Numbered from the stretch's first letter, positions 1 to 7,579 are shown. The stretch: 44,674 bases of DNA from Actinomadura kijaniata NBRC 14229 (GCF_001552175.1 NZ_BCQR01000074.1:1-44674); one strand, 5' to 3'. The notes: generated from the letters alone by a model not told the origin. Translations and numbers: made by a program.

Positions 1-10
1 CCCCCTTCGT

Positions 11-23
11 GGGGCTCCGCCCC
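11..23. terminator. Short GC hairpin downstream of the DUF397 gene
   Basis: GGGGC and GCCCC are separated by three bases, in the tail region of the leftward XRE/DUF397 operon. It could act as a weak factor-independent terminator. There is no T-run, and the stem is only 5 bp, so this is tentative. Confidence 0.3.
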
Positions 24-94
24 TACGCCCCTCCCTTTGCGCCTCTGGCCGTGGGTGTGTGGGCTTTCAGGTGAGGGGGATTTTGATACGCGAC

Positions 95-286
95 CTAGTG
101 GTCGTGCCCCTTGATGCTGTGGATGAGGTGGGCGAGGTCGAGGTGTGGCAGAGAGAGCCTCGGCCCTTCGGGGTCTTTGGAGTCGCGAATGTAGGTCACG
201 TCGGTGGCGTTCGTGGACAGTTCGACACACTCAAGCCCGTTGTCGCCGCTGCGACTCGCCTTCCGCCACAGGAGAGTCCTGATCAT
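95..286 (-). CDS. DUF397 domain protein
   Basis: This 63-residue protein shows the DUF397 pattern: W7RKASRS near the N-terminus, then GDNGLECVE, and an IRDSKDPEGP segment before a short C-terminal helix. DUF397 proteins are small actinomycete proteins that commonly accompany XRE/DUF5753 regulators and act as their partners or antagonists, as in the BldB/WhiJ-type systems. The ATG overlaps the stop of the upstream XRE gene in an ATGA arrangement, so translation is coupled and the two proteins are probably made in fixed ratio. Family assignment is firm; the specific regulatory target is unknown. Confidence 0.88.
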   Translation of the reverse strand: MIRTLLWRKASRSGDNGLECVELSTNATDVTYIRDSKDPEGPRLSLPHLDLAHLIHSIKGHDH

Positions 287-1101
287 CCCAAGCCTTCCAT
301 GCTCTCTACGATCAACTGCCGGGTCGCCTCCTCCGGTAGGGCCTTGAGCCTGATCTGATCGTGCGTCACGAGGTACTGGCGCACAATAGTGGGATCTTGA
401 AGCAACCGTGGTCCGGACTGACTTTCCTCGTAGGCCACCACGCGTTCCGGCAAGTGCAGTAGTACGAAGTGCCCGCTCTGGCCCGGGTACGAGCCAGCGG
501 ACAGAGGTACTACTTGAATGGCGACGTTCGGCATGGCCATCAGCTTGAGGACATGCGTCAACTGTTCCTTCATCACCTCCTTGCCGCCCACCCGTCGTAG
601 GAGTGCCGACTCGTCGATGACCGACCAGAAGAGAGGCGGGTCGGAGCGTTCGAGAAGCTTCTGACGTTCCAGCCGTGTGCCCACCCACTCTTCGGTCACG
701 GCTTCCGGGCGGTACGCAGCCTGGAAAAGAGCACGCATGTAAGCCTCGGTCTGGAAGAGACCAGGGACAGTGCTGGGATGGAAGGAGCGGATCTGCACAC
801 TCTGCGGCTCCAGCCTGAGGTAGTCCTCCCAGCGTTCCAGTAGGTATTCCCGCTGGGAGTGATACCAGAGGTAGTAGAAGAGCCTGCCGGCGCCAAAGTA
901 TGCGTCCAGCTTCTTGGCGAACTCCTCGTCGGGTTCGTACTCCTGTGCTTCGTACGCCTGGATAGTGGACCTGGCCATGTACAGCTCCTTGGCCAAGCCG
1001 TCTTGAGTGAGGCCCTTGGACTCTCGCCACCAACGCAGTGCGTACGCGAACGTCGCGTAGATGCTCTTCGTGCCGTCGATCGGCTTGGGCGGTCGGGACA
1101 T
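283..1101 (-). CDS. XRE-family regulator with DUF5753 domain
   Basis: This 272-residue protein has an N-terminal helix-turn-helix (about residues 15–70, containing GLTQDGLAKELYMARSTI) followed by a DUF5753 domain (about 95–270), with PGLFQTEAYMRALF, RLERQKLL and an AIQVVPLSAGSYPG stretch typical of that domain. Such regulators bind DNA in actinomycete developmental and antibiotic control and work with DUF397 partners. The ATG at 1101 was chosen because AAGGA lies nine bases upstream; an in-frame ATG at 1122 has a poorer site. The downstream DUF397 gene overlaps by four bases. The gene diverges from the ATPase gene at 1230, and a 10-bp palindrome lies between them. Confidence 0.9.
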   Translation of the reverse strand: MSRPPKPIDGTKSIYATFAYALRWWRESKGLTQDGLAKELYMARSTIQAYEAQEYEPDEEFAKKLDAYFGAGRLFYYLWYHSQREYLLERWEDYLRLEPQSVQIRSFHPSTVPGLFQTEAYMRALFQAAYRPEAVTEEWVGTRLERQKLLERSDPPLFWSVIDESALLRRVGGKEVMKEQLTHVLKLMAMPNVAIQVVPLSAGSYPGQSGHFVLLHLPERVVAYEESQSGPRLLQDPTIVRQYLVTHDQIRLKALPEEATRQLIVESMEGLG

Positions 1102-1134
1102 GGGAGGCCGTCCTTTTGCCATTCCGCGAGTTGG

Positions 1135-1144
1135 CAATCGATTG
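1135..1144. promoter_or_regulatory. 10-bp palindrome in the divergent intergenic region
   Basis: CAATCGATTG is a perfect palindrome 34 bp upstream of the XRE start and 86 bp upstream of the ATPase start. Its AT content is higher than the surroundings. It is a candidate operator for the XRE protein; no binding data exist here. Confidence 0.35.
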
Positions 1145-1229
1145 TGTTCCTCAGCGTAGGTTCGAAGGCCACGCTGTGGGAGCGGAACGACACGATGCGC
1201 GACGACCGCCCTACGCCGAGGACGAGCCC

Positions 1230-1655
1230 ATGTGCACACCTGAGTACCACCCCTCGCCCCGCTTCATGGCCGACGAGGTCCTGGAACGGGCCGTTCTCGC
1301 CACGCCCTCCTCGGTCGGGCTGCTGCGCGACCTGGCCGAGGCGCATCTCAACAAGTGGGGGCTCGCCTCGGTCGTGGACGACGCGACGCTGGTCATCTCC
1401 GAGCTGCTGACCAACGCGGTGAAGGCCAAGCCCCGGCACCTGATGGGGTTCCGGCTGATGAAGTGGCGCGCCGTCCTCTACATCGAGGTCTTCGACGAGA
1501 GTTCCGAGGACGCCGTACCCGCCGCTGCCACCGGGGACCTGCTCGAAAACGGGCGGGGCCTGCACATCGTCGCGGCGCTGTCCCGGCACTGGGGGCAGCG
1601 CCGCGAGCCGGGCGGCGGCAAGACCGTCTACGCCCTCCTGGACCTGCCCGGCTGA
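1230..1655 (+). CDS. RsbW-like ATP-binding regulatory protein
   Basis: This 141-residue single-domain protein has the GHKL/HATPase_c fold used by anti-sigma factor kinases. The N-box is VISELLTNAVKAK (residues 55–67, N62), a weak G1 box lies around FDESSED (88–94), and the G2 motif is NGRGLHIV (107–114). Actinomycetes encode dozens of these next to XRE/DUF397 genes, where they are thought to modulate sigma factors or other regulators by binding or phosphorylation. The ATG was chosen for GAGGA eight bases upstream. The G1 box lacks the usual DxGxG form, so ATP binding may be weakened. It diverges from the XRE/DUF397 pair, which suggests one regulatory module. Confidence 0.85.
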   Translation: MCTPEYHPSPRFMADEVLERAVLATPSSVGLLRDLAEAHLNKWGLASVVDDATLVISELLTNAVKAKPRHLMGFRLMKWRAVLYIEVFDESSEDAVPAAATGDLLENGRGLHIVAALSRHWGQRREPGGGKTVYALLDLPG

Positions 1656-1659
1656 TGCC

Positions 1660-2076
1660 TCACCGCCGCCGGAACCACGCGGCGACCGAGGCCTTGTAAC
1701 CGTCGGGCATGGGCAGCCCGGGAACCTCGTCGGCGGTGAACAGCCCGACCTGCTTGTGCTCGTGGCTGAGCCGTGGCGCCAGGTCGGGGGTCAGGACCGT
1801 GCACCCGTAGGTGACGATCACGATGCGGGCCTCGGGCCGTGTCCCGGGGAACGGCTGGTAGATCCAGACGTCCAGCAGCGGTCCCGCCTCGACCGTCCAG
1901 CCGGTCTCCTCGGAGATCTCCCGTTCGACGGTCGCCTCGGGGGTGAGGTCGCCGCGTTCCAGGCGGCCCCCGGGCAGTTCCCACTCGTCGCGTTCGTTCC
2001 TCAGCAGGACCACGCGGTCGCCGCCGCCGACGGCGACACCCTTGACGGAGACGGGCCAGACCAAGGGGGGAGTCAT
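1660..2076 (-). CDS. Nudix hydrolase
   Basis: This 138-residue Nudix-fold protein would hydrolyse a nucleoside diphosphate linked to another moiety. The Nudix box spans about residues 36–60, with GGRLERGD and then REISEETGW supplying the metal-binding glutamates. Compared with the consensus, one residue is inserted between the two halves and the first Glu is Asp (D43). The length is normal for a stand-alone housekeeping or MutT-like Nudix enzyme. It converges on the ATPase gene with a 4-bp gap and may share its terminator region. The substrate cannot be read from sequence. Confidence 0.88.
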   Translation of the reverse strand: MTPPLVWPVSVKGVAVGGGDRVVLLRNERDEWELPGGRLERGDLTPEATVEREISEETGWTVEAGPLLDVWIYQPFPGTRPEARIVIVTYGCTVLTPDLAPRLSHEHKQVGLFTADEVPGLPMPDGYKASVAAWFRRR

Positions 2077-2204
2077 GGCCGGAACGTAACACGGGCCGTC
2101 GGCCGCCCGGCCGTGCCGTACTCCGCGGTGACGCGGGCGAGGGTCTCCTCGCCGGGACGGAACTCGGCTGTGCGCGATGGGGCGCGGTGGCAGGATCCGT
2201 CCGC

Positions 2205-2423
2205 ATGTACGGCTCTTTCCACTGGACGCGCCCACGTTTCTCCGGCGACCGGCTGCGCCTCGCCTTCGAGACCCTTCGCGCCGACGGGGGAGAACCGATG
2301 TACGGCGAGCACCGTGCCGAGGTCCTCCGGCAGCCGCCCTCGCCCGCGGACATGAGCCCGCACACGGGGCGCGGGTGCGAACCACGCCAGCGCCCTCAAC
2401 GCGATGATGAACCTCGCCGATGA
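2205..2423 (+). CDS. Doubtful short ORF upstream of the 2420 gene
   Basis: The 343-base stretch between the Nudix start (2076) and the gene at 2420 holds this 72-codon frame and a dispersed repeat (2323–2370). The frame ends in TGA that overlaps the next ATG as ATGA, a hallmark of real coupled genes. However, its second half runs through the repeat and reads as low-complexity Arg/Pro sequence, and I recognise no domain. It may be a gene remnant whose 3' part was replaced by the repeat. I would not treat it as a functional gene without homologues. Confidence 0.2.
   Translation: MYGSFHWTRPRFSGDRLRLAFETLRADGGEPMYGEHRAEVLRQPPSPADMSPHTGRGCEPRQRPQRDDEPRR
2323..2370. repeat. Dispersed 48-bp repeat, copy 1
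   Basis: This 48-bp segment, beginning TCCTCCGGCAGCC and containing GACATGAGCCCG, matches 5663–5710 at 42 of 48 positions in the same orientation. Both copies lie at gene ends or in intergenic DNA 3.3 kb apart, which suggests a genome-wide repeat rather than shared coding sequence. Confidence 0.7.
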
Positions 2424-2803
2424 GCCACAGCGCCACACCCGGTACCTGGGACGGACCCTGGTATCGCGTCCGCACCGAGCAGTTCGAGGCGGCGTTCTTG
2501 CCGAGCGCTGGAGAAGACCCCGAGACGGTGGTCGACGCCGACGTCTTCGTGGACCTCGAAGACGGCTCCAGATGGAGCGCGACCATCATCACCCTCTCCC
2601 AGGTCGAGACCCTCATGAAGCGATGGGCTGCCAGCGGGGAAGCCCTCGAAGGCCGCTACTTCCGGGTCTCAGACGGGCTCATCGTCCGCGACGCCGGCGT
2701 CAGCAGCATGACCCGCCCAGCGTCCACCCTTCACTCTGAAACGATCAGTAAGACCTCGTGCTCACCTGATCGCTGTGGTCAGTACGGCTTGAAGTCGGGG
2801 TAG
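2420..2803 (+). CDS. Conserved-looking hypothetical protein
   Basis: This 127-residue protein has no family I can name. Residues 40–95 look like genuine protein: DVFVDLEDGSRWSATIITL, then a helix around VETLMKRWAASGE, then GRYFRVSDGLIVRD. I recall similar small actinomycete proteins of unknown function with a strand-helix-strand core. The last 25 residues are Ser/Thr-rich and less convincing. The 3' end overlaps the convergent monooxygenase gene by 25 bases. The start overlaps the stop of a doubtful short frame. Confidence 0.55.
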   Translation: MSHSATPGTWDGPWYRVRTEQFEAAFLPSAGEDPETVVDADVFVDLEDGSRWSATIITLSQVETLMKRWAASGEALEGRYFRVSDGLIVRDAGVSSMTRPASTLHSETISKTSCSPDRCGQYGLKSG

Positions 2804-3864
2804 TAGGCCGCGGCTGCGGTGGCGGTGTCGATGTTCCGCGGGAAGAGCGCGGCTTCGTAGGCGCGGATGGCCGCGTCGATGTCCTCAGGCCGTTCGGCGA
2901 TGGCGTTGCCGAGCTGTGCGGCGTCGAACAGCGCCCAGTTCGCTCCTTCGCCGTCCGGCGGTGCCAGGTGGGCGGCGTCTCCGATGAGCGTGACCCCGGG
3001 TACATGTTCCCAGCGGTGCCCGATCGGTAGCCCGTACAGGGGGCGGAACATCGGCGGGATGTCGCTGTCCGCGACCAGCGCGACGAGCTCCGGCGCCCAC
3101 CCCTCGAACATCGCCGCGACCGTGCGGGCGGCCGCGGGGCCGTCGTTGAAGTCGATGCCGTCGAACCAGTCGAGCGGCTGGTCGAACATGGCGTAGGAGT
3201 GCAGGGTGTCCGCGCGCTCGCGCTGCACGCCGAGACCGATGCGGGTGGTTTCGTCGTAGGCGGTCATCGACCCGTCACCGACCAGCGCCAGGGTGGCGGG
3301 GTGCCGGGTGTCGCTCTCATACAGGTACGTCTCGACCATCGAGCGTCCGGCGTAGACGGGCGTGGCGTCAGAGAGCAGCGGCCGGACCTTCGACCAGGCG
3401 CCGTCGGCGCCGACGAGGATGTCGGTGACGATCGTCGATCCGTTGGCGAAGGTCACTTCGTGACGACCCCCTTCCAGGGTCCGGACCTTCTGGGTCTTGT
3501 GGCCCCAGACGACCCGGTCGGCAGGGAGGGATTCCAGCAGCAGCTGCCGGAGCTCGCCACGCTGCACCTCGGGGCGGCCTCCGGCGGGGTCGTCGGGCTG
3601 GTCCGCCAGGACGGTGCCGTCAGGTGCCACGTCGCGGGATGCCTGGCGACCTTCGAGGACGAGGGAGCGGAAGCCGTCCATCAGGCCGGCGGCACGGATC
3701 CCGTGCTGCCCGTTGTAGTCGTGGATATCGAGCATGCCGCCTTGGCCTCGGGCCTTCGCGGACGCCTCCGCTTCGTACACCGTGGACGGGATGCCGTGCA
3801 CCGCCAGGATTCGTGCCAGTGTCAGTCCCGCGAGACCGGCACCGATGATCGTGATCTGAGTCAT
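2779..3864 (-). CDS. TetX-like FAD-dependent monooxygenase
   Basis: This 361-residue class A flavoprotein monooxygenase uses FAD and NAD(P)H to hydroxylate a small aromatic or polyketide-like substrate. The Rossmann motif IIGAGLAGLTLARIL is at 6–20, GGMLDIHDYNGQ at 42–53, PEVQRGELRQLL at 98–109, the DG motif VGADGAWSKVR at 151–161, and the GD motif LIGDAAHLAPPDGEGANW at about 293–310. These track the tetracycline destructase TetX closely in order and spacing, including the PE(I/V)xR region. Start chosen at the ATG directly preceding the Rossmann fold. The MarR gene lies 85 bp upstream on the same strand, so a substrate-induced operon is likely. Tetracycline turnover is an inference, not shown. 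Confidence 0.88.
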   Translation of the reverse strand: MTQITIIGAGLAGLTLARILAVHGIPSTVYEAEASAKARGQGGMLDIHDYNGQHGIRAAGLMDGFRSLVLEGRQASRDVAPDGTVLADQPDDPAGGRPEVQRGELRQLLLESLPADRVVWGHKTQKVRTLEGGRHEVTFANGSTIVTDILVGADGAWSKVRPLLSDATPVYAGRSMVETYLYESDTRHPATLALVGDGSMTAYDETTRIGLGVQRERADTLHSYAMFDQPLDWFDGIDFNDGPAAARTVAAMFEGWAPELVALVADSDIPPMFRPLYGLPIGHRWEHVPGVTLIGDAAHLAPPDGEGANWALFDAAQLGNAIAERPEDIDAAIRAYEAALFPRNIDTATAAAAYYPDFKPY

Positions 3865-3949
3865 GCGCGCGTTCCTTACTGCTGGTGGGGTGAACCGGCG
3901 GCCCGGCCCGCGGGGGCTCCCGGCCACCACGCGGAGTGGCAGGGCCGGG

Positions 3950-4390
3950 TCAGGGGGAGCCGGGTGGCTCGATCCGGGATGCGAGCTGCTCCAGGAGGTC
4001 GTGGAGCCGCGCCCGCCCTGCGGCGCCCAGAGGCGCGAGGATCGACTCCTCGACACGGTCCATGGCCTCTTCGAAACCCTGGATCAGTTCGGAGCCCGCC
4101 GGCGTGACGCGCACCCGGCGGCTGCGCGTGTCATCCTCCTGCGTCAGGCGTTCCACGAGTCCGCGGCGCTCGAGCCCGGCCAGGAGCCGCGAGACGCTCG
4201 GCGCGCTGGTGCGCGTGGCCCGCGCGACGTCGCGCTGGATGGCGTCCGGGTTCTTCGACAGGTATGCCAGCACGGCGCTCTGCTCGTGGGTGAGACCGCG
4301 TTCCCGTATCCAGTCATCGGCGATGCGTCGCTGTCCCCACACGACCCACCGCATCAGCTCCAACGTGCTCTCCCGCTTCGGTCCGCTCAT
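3950..4390 (-). CDS. MarR-family transcriptional regulator
   Basis: This 146-residue winged-helix protein has the MarR layout: N-terminal dimer helix, HTH around LTHEQSAVLAYLSKNPDA and IQRDVARATRTSAPSVSRLL (residues 33–70), the wing with ERLTQEDDTRSRRVRVTPAG (80–99, including the conserved DxRxxR pattern), and a C-terminal dimerisation helix. MarR proteins usually repress a neighbouring detoxification gene and release DNA on binding a phenolic ligand. It is first in a probable operon with the TetX-like gene. An AT-rich inverted repeat abuts its start codon, consistent with autorepression. Confidence 0.92.
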   Translation of the reverse strand: MSGPKRESTLELMRWVVWGQRRIADDWIRERGLTHEQSAVLAYLSKNPDAIQRDVARATRTSAPSVSRLLAGLERRGLVERLTQEDDTRSRRVRVTPAGSELIQGFEEAMDRVEESILAPLGAAGRARLHDLLEQLASRIEPPGSP

Positions 4391-4406
4391 AGTTAACACA
4401 CTAACT
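4391..4406. promoter_or_regulatory. Putative MarR operator
   Basis: AGTTA and TAACT form a perfect inverted repeat around ACACAC, directly abutting the marR start codon. The whole 4391–4423 block is markedly AT-rich for this genome. MarR proteins typically bind 16–20 bp palindromes in their own promoter. This fits autoregulation together with the TetX-like gene. Confidence 0.55.
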
Positions 4407-4449
4407 GTTGCATAGCTAACAATCAAGTCGCCTTGGGCCTTTCCCCTAC

Positions 4450-4641
4450 ATGGACATTCGCTGCGCGCGCCGAACCTCCTCATGCGGAACCTGTTCGCGG
4501 TGGCTCCGGCGACCAAGCTGCCCGGCAGGGACTTGGGGTGTGGACCGGGCCCGGACGTGCGTGGTGTGCGGCGCGCGGTTGCCGGAGGAGCCCTTGGGAA
4601 CGCATCGCGCTCATGTCGAGTCCGTGCTGACGCGGCGATGA
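4450..4641 (+). CDS. Possible small Cys/His zinc-finger peptide
   Basis: The 341 bases from 4391 to 4731 hold the MarR operator and this 63-codon frame. Its C-terminal half contains CVVCGARLPEEPLGTHRAH, a C-x2-C-x11-H-x2-H spacing that could bind zinc. The first half is unconvincing, and an in-frame GTG at 4540 would give a 33-residue peptide with only the finger. No strong ribosome binding site is visible for either start. It could be chance in GC-rich DNA. Confidence 0.25.
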   Translation: MDIRCARRTSSCGTCSRWLRRPSCPAGTWGVDRARTCVVCGARLPEEPLGTHRAHVESVLTRR

Positions 4642-4731
4642 CCGCAACGGCCGCTTGCCCACCGGGCGGAAATGCGATCATCTGGGAAGTGCCGCGATGC
4701 GTCTGGACGGTCACCCTCCAGGAGGTCCCTC

Positions 4732-5634
4732 TTGTTTTTCCGACGCAGGAAGCGAGACCCGGTACCCGCTGACCCCGGCGAACCCGCCGAGGCACGGACC
4801 AAGCCCGGCTCCGTGGCGGACGGGAAGATCCTGCTGTTGAACGGTGACTGGACCGCCGACATCTGGCGGCGCCAGCCCATCCGGGTCCCCGCGACGCTGG
4901 ATGTCGAGTCCTTCCTCGACCAACGCCCGATGCCCTCGATCTGGCCGGAGGACGAGGAGTTCAACGCCTACCTCGGCGAGGACGACGAGGCCATGCGCCG
5001 TATGTGGGTCATGGTCCTGTTGCGTCACCCGGAGCGGGACGTCGTCCTCCAGTGCCTCCGCTCCCCATATCTGGAGAGCGTCGTTTGGCATACGGTCACG
5101 GTGGCCGACCTGCTCGTCGACTCGCCGGTGGCCGCCGAGGCCGCCGAGGCCGTCTGGCGTATGGACGACACGGGCGTGCATGAAGTGCTCAACGCCGTGC
5201 TGTCCCGTGGTCTGGTGCCCTCCGGCCATTCGCGGGCCCAGGCGGAGCGCGCGATCCGGCTGCTGCGGTCGGCCTGTCCCCACGACCGGCGAGGTTTCTT
5301 CGAACAGGAGATCGCCGACGAGGCCGAGCAGACGGCTCTTCGCCTTGTGGAACTGGTGGCGGCCGACCAGCGCGCGTACGGCGGGCTCAGCGAGCAGGAC
5401 CAGGAGCACTGGCTCGACCTCGACTACGTGGACCGCCTGGTGCGCGATGGCTCGCCCCCGGACGGACTGGTCCACCGGGTCGAGATCCGGGCCATCGGAC
5501 ACCGCCTCAACCGCCAGGGCGGACTGCCGCTGATGCAGTCGGTCGCCGAGCGGGCGGGCAGCCTGAGCGAGCGCCGGATGGCCCAACGGAGGCTCAACGC
5601 GCACTGGGACGGCATCGGCGAATGGCTGGCCTGA
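4732..5634 (+). CDS. Hypothetical helical protein
   Basis: This protein of 300 residues is of unknown family. After a basic N-terminus (FFRRRKRDPV) and a short linker it is almost wholly helical and acidic; residues about 95–190 read like HEAT-type helical pairs (for example HPERDVVLQCLRSPYLESVVW and VAAEAAEAVWRMDD). No catalytic motif is evident and no signal peptide or membrane segment. The TTG at 4732 was chosen because GGAGG lies six bases upstream; an in-frame ATG at 4672 has no such site. It stands alone, followed by a dispersed repeat and a convergent gene. Confidence 0.7.
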   Translation: MFFRRRKRDPVPADPGEPAEARTKPGSVADGKILLLNGDWTADIWRRQPIRVPATLDVESFLDQRPMPSIWPEDEEFNAYLGEDDEAMRRMWVMVLLRHPERDVVLQCLRSPYLESVVWHTVTVADLLVDSPVAAEAAEAVWRMDDTGVHEVLNAVLSRGLVPSGHSRAQAERAIRLLRSACPHDRRGFFEQEIADEAEQTALRLVELVAADQRAYGGLSEQDQEHWLDLDYVDRLVRDGSPPDGLVHRVEIRAIGHRLNRQGGLPLMQSVAERAGSLSERRMAQRRLNAHWDGIGEWLA

Positions 5635-5662
5635 CCCGGCCGACCCCCAGACCATCGTGAGC

Positions 5663-5710
5663 TCCTCCGGCAGCCGCCCTCGCCCACCGACATGAGCCCG
5701 TGTCCGGGGC
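5663..5710. repeat. Dispersed 48-bp repeat, copy 2
   Basis: Same orientation as the copy at 2323–2370, with six mismatches. It lies between the ends of two convergent genes (5634 and 5717). CCGGCAGCC near its left end can pair imperfectly with GGCCGCCGG at 5708–5716, so this copy could also form a hairpin serving as terminator. Confidence 0.7.
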
Positions 5711-5716
5711 CGCCGG

Positions 5717-6190
5717 TCAGTCGCGTCTTCTGTCCTTTATCGACTGGCGCTGGCTCCAGCCGGCCGCGATCGCGAAGGCCACGACGACGGCCCAGTGCAC
5801 GATGGGCATCCTGTACCGGCTGATGCGGCCCTGCCTGGCATCGGCCACGCCGTCGGCGGGATCGGTGGGCAGGTACCGCACCCGGACCCTGGCTCCGACC
5901 TTCGGCATCGACGTCCAGTCGCCCTTCGAGAGCGAGGCCCGCACCCGTGTCCCGGTCGCGGTCGTGAAGACCACGTCCGCGTAGCTGATCTTGCGCTCTC
6001 TCCATCGTTTGACGACGGTGCCGTCCGCCTCGACGGACTCACGGTCGCGCTGGACCGCATCAAAGGTGGCCGCCACCGCGAAGGCCGCCGCCAGCCCGGT
6101 GATCAAGGCGATCACGAGCGTGCCCAGGCCCGGAACCCACGCCCCGTGCGGCCTGCGGACCGTACGTGCTCGTCGCCGCCGTTCGTCCAC
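5717..6190 (-). CDS. DUF3592-like membrane protein
   Basis: This 157-residue protein has a basic cytoplasmic N-terminus, one membrane helix (about 20–44, LGTLVIALITGLAAAFAVAA), a beta-rich middle domain and a second helix near 131–146. The middle part contains YADVVFTTATGTRVRASL and VRVRYLPTDPADGVADARQG, the usual DUF3592 signature (V-x-YxPxDPxxARAD). Such proteins are membrane-anchored with unknown function. The start is GTG. The gene converges on the hypothetical gene ending at 5634 across the repeat. Confidence 0.75.
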   Translation of the reverse strand: MDERRRRARTVRRPHGAWVPGLGTLVIALITGLAAAFAVAATFDAVQRDRESVEADGTVVKRWRERKISYADVVFTTATGTRVRASLSKGDWTSMPKVGARVRVRYLPTDPADGVADARQGRISRYRMPIVHWAVVVAFAIAAGWSQRQSIKDRRRD

Positions 6191-6306
6191 AGCACCCCCT
6201 GCGTCATCTCTGGGACGCCTTCACCCGAGGGTGCGGTTCCGCATGCTGTCTTCTTTTCTCCGTTTCGCTGGGATCGGCGCGGCATCCGCAACATCGCCGC
6301 AAGCTC

Positions 6307-6312
6307 TAGCGT
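6307..6312 (+). promoter_or_regulatory. -10 element of a probable leaderless promoter
   Basis: TAGCGT fits the actinobacterial TANNNT -10 form and ends six bases before the ATG of the GNAT gene, so transcription would start at or next to the start codon. No clear -35 or Shine-Dalgarno sequence is present, which fits a leaderless mRNA. Confidence 0.4.
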
Positions 6313-6318
6313 GGGTCC

Positions 6319-6867
6319 ATGTCCACGATGCCCTCGCGGGTCGAACTGTGCCCGCTCACCCTCTCCGACCAGGACGAGTTCTGCTCGCTCGTGCGGGCCA
6401 GCACCGGGCTGCACCTACCGTGGATGCAGTTGCCCGCAACCGCCGAGGACTTCCGGGACTGGATGCGCCGCTTCGACGACGGCACCAACCGGGGCCTCCT
6501 GGTCCGCGTCCGCGAGACCGGCGCGGCCGCCGGGATGGTCAACATCAACTCGATCATCCGGGGCCGCTACCAGGGCGCGTCCCTCGGCTACGCCGCCTTC
6601 GCCCCCTCGGCGGGGCGGGGGTACATGACCGAGGGACTCACCCTCACCCTGCGGCACGCCTTCGGTGACCTGCGGCTCCACCGGCTGGAGGCCAACATCC
6701 AGCCGGCGAACAAGGCGTCCCTGGCCCTCGTCCAGCGGCTGGGCTTCCACTACGAAGGGCTCTCGCCCGCCTACCTCTACATCGACGGGGAGTGGCGGGA
6801 CCACGAACGCTGGGCCGTCACCACCCCCGAACCCTGGACGCCCGACCCGTCCCTCCCCGAGGTCTGA
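6319..6867 (+). CDS. GNAT N-acetyltransferase, RimJ/RimL type
   Basis: This 182-residue acetyltransferase would move an acetyl group from acetyl-CoA to an amine, typically a protein N-terminus or small amine. The acetyl-CoA loop is around SAGRGYMTEGL (about 95–105), and the RimJ/RimL hallmark RLHRLEANIQPANKASLALVQRLGF follows at about 113–138, ending in GFHYEG. The C-terminal YLYIDGEWRDHERW is also typical. It precedes the clpP pair by 82 bp but the inverted repeat between them argues for separate control. The substrate is unknown. Confidence 0.9.
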   Translation: MSTMPSRVELCPLTLSDQDEFCSLVRASTGLHLPWMQLPATAEDFRDWMRRFDDGTNRGLLVRVRETGAAAGMVNINSIIRGRYQGASLGYAAFAPSAGRGYMTEGLTLTLRHAFGDLRLHRLEANIQPANKASLALVQRLGFHYEGLSPAYLYIDGEWRDHERWAVTTPEPWTPDPSLPEV

Positions 6868-6890
6868 TCCGAACGGCGCTGCTCAGAGCG

Positions 6891-6909
6891 GATCCGCCGT
6901 GGGCGGATC
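6891..6909. promoter_or_regulatory. Perfect inverted repeat upstream of the clpP pair
   Basis: GATCCGCC and GGCGGATC are separated by GTG, 41 bp before the clpP start. A second imperfect dyad (CGCT-N6-AGCG, 6877–6890) is adjacent. Either an operator for the PopR-like regulator encoded downstream or a terminator for the GNAT gene; no T-run follows, which favours an operator. Confidence 0.4.
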
Positions 6910-6949
6910 GGGCTGTGAGCGGTGCGCGCGCTGCCGCAGAGTGAAGGGC

Positions 6950-7579
6950 ATGAGCGAGGAACACAAGATCCCTTTGTTCGACGAGCGCATGCGGCGCGAG
7001 CTGTACGCGCAGCGTGTCCTCGTGCTGGACGGCGCGCTCGACGACGACAACGGCACGCTGCTGGCGGCCCAGCTGATCACCCTGGCGGGGGAGGACCCCT
7101 CGGCCGACATCGCGCTGTGGATCCACTCCCCCGGCGGGTCGGTGCCGTCGATGCTCGCGATCCGCGACGTCATGCGGCTGATCCCGTGCGACGTGGCCAC
7201 GGTGGCGCTCGGCATCGCCTACAGCGCCGGGCAGTTCCTGCTGTCGTCGGGGACCCCCGGCAAGCGCCGCGCGCTGCCGCACGCCCGCGTGCTGATGCAC
7301 CAGGGCTCCGCCGGGATCGCCGGCGCCGCCGTCGACATCGAACTCCAGGCCAACGACCTGCGCCACACCCGCGACACGGTGCTCGGGCTCATCGCCGAGG
7401 ACACCGGCCAGCCCTTCGAGCGCGTCTTCGAGGACTCGCTGCACGACCGCTGGTACACGGCGCAGGAAGCCGTCGAGTACGGGTTCGTCGACGCGATCGT
7501 CAGCGCCTACGACGAGCTCGTGCCGGTCCGTCACCGTCCCGTGGGGCTCGGCGCCCCGTCCGGAGGAGCCACCCGATGA
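6950..7579 (+). CDS. clpP: ClpP-family serine protease subunit (catalytic)
   Basis: This 209-residue ClpP subunit forms part of the tetradecameric barrel that degrades unfolded or tagged proteins fed by Clp ATPases. The triad is intact: S92 in GIAYSAGQFLL, H117 in RVLMHQGSAG, and D181 in EAVEYGFVDAI. SPGGSV at 60–65 forms the oxyanion loop. There is no long propeptide. GAAGG lies just before the ATG, rather close to it. The stop overlaps the start of the second clpP gene as ATGA, so the two subunits are coupled. The tandem arrangement beside a PopR-like gene resembles the Streptomyces clpP3-clpP5 locus, which backs up the housekeeping ClpP1P2. Confidence 0.93.
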   Translation: MSEEHKIPLFDERMRRELYAQRVLVLDGALDDDNGTLLAAQLITLAGEDPSADIALWIHSPGGSVPSMLAIRDVMRLIPCDVATVALGIAYSAGQFLLSSGTPGKRRALPHARVLMHQGSAGIAGAAVDIELQANDLRHTRDTVLGLIAEDTGQPFERVFEDSLHDRWYTAQEAVEYGFVDAIVSAYDELVPVRHRPVGLGAPSGGATR

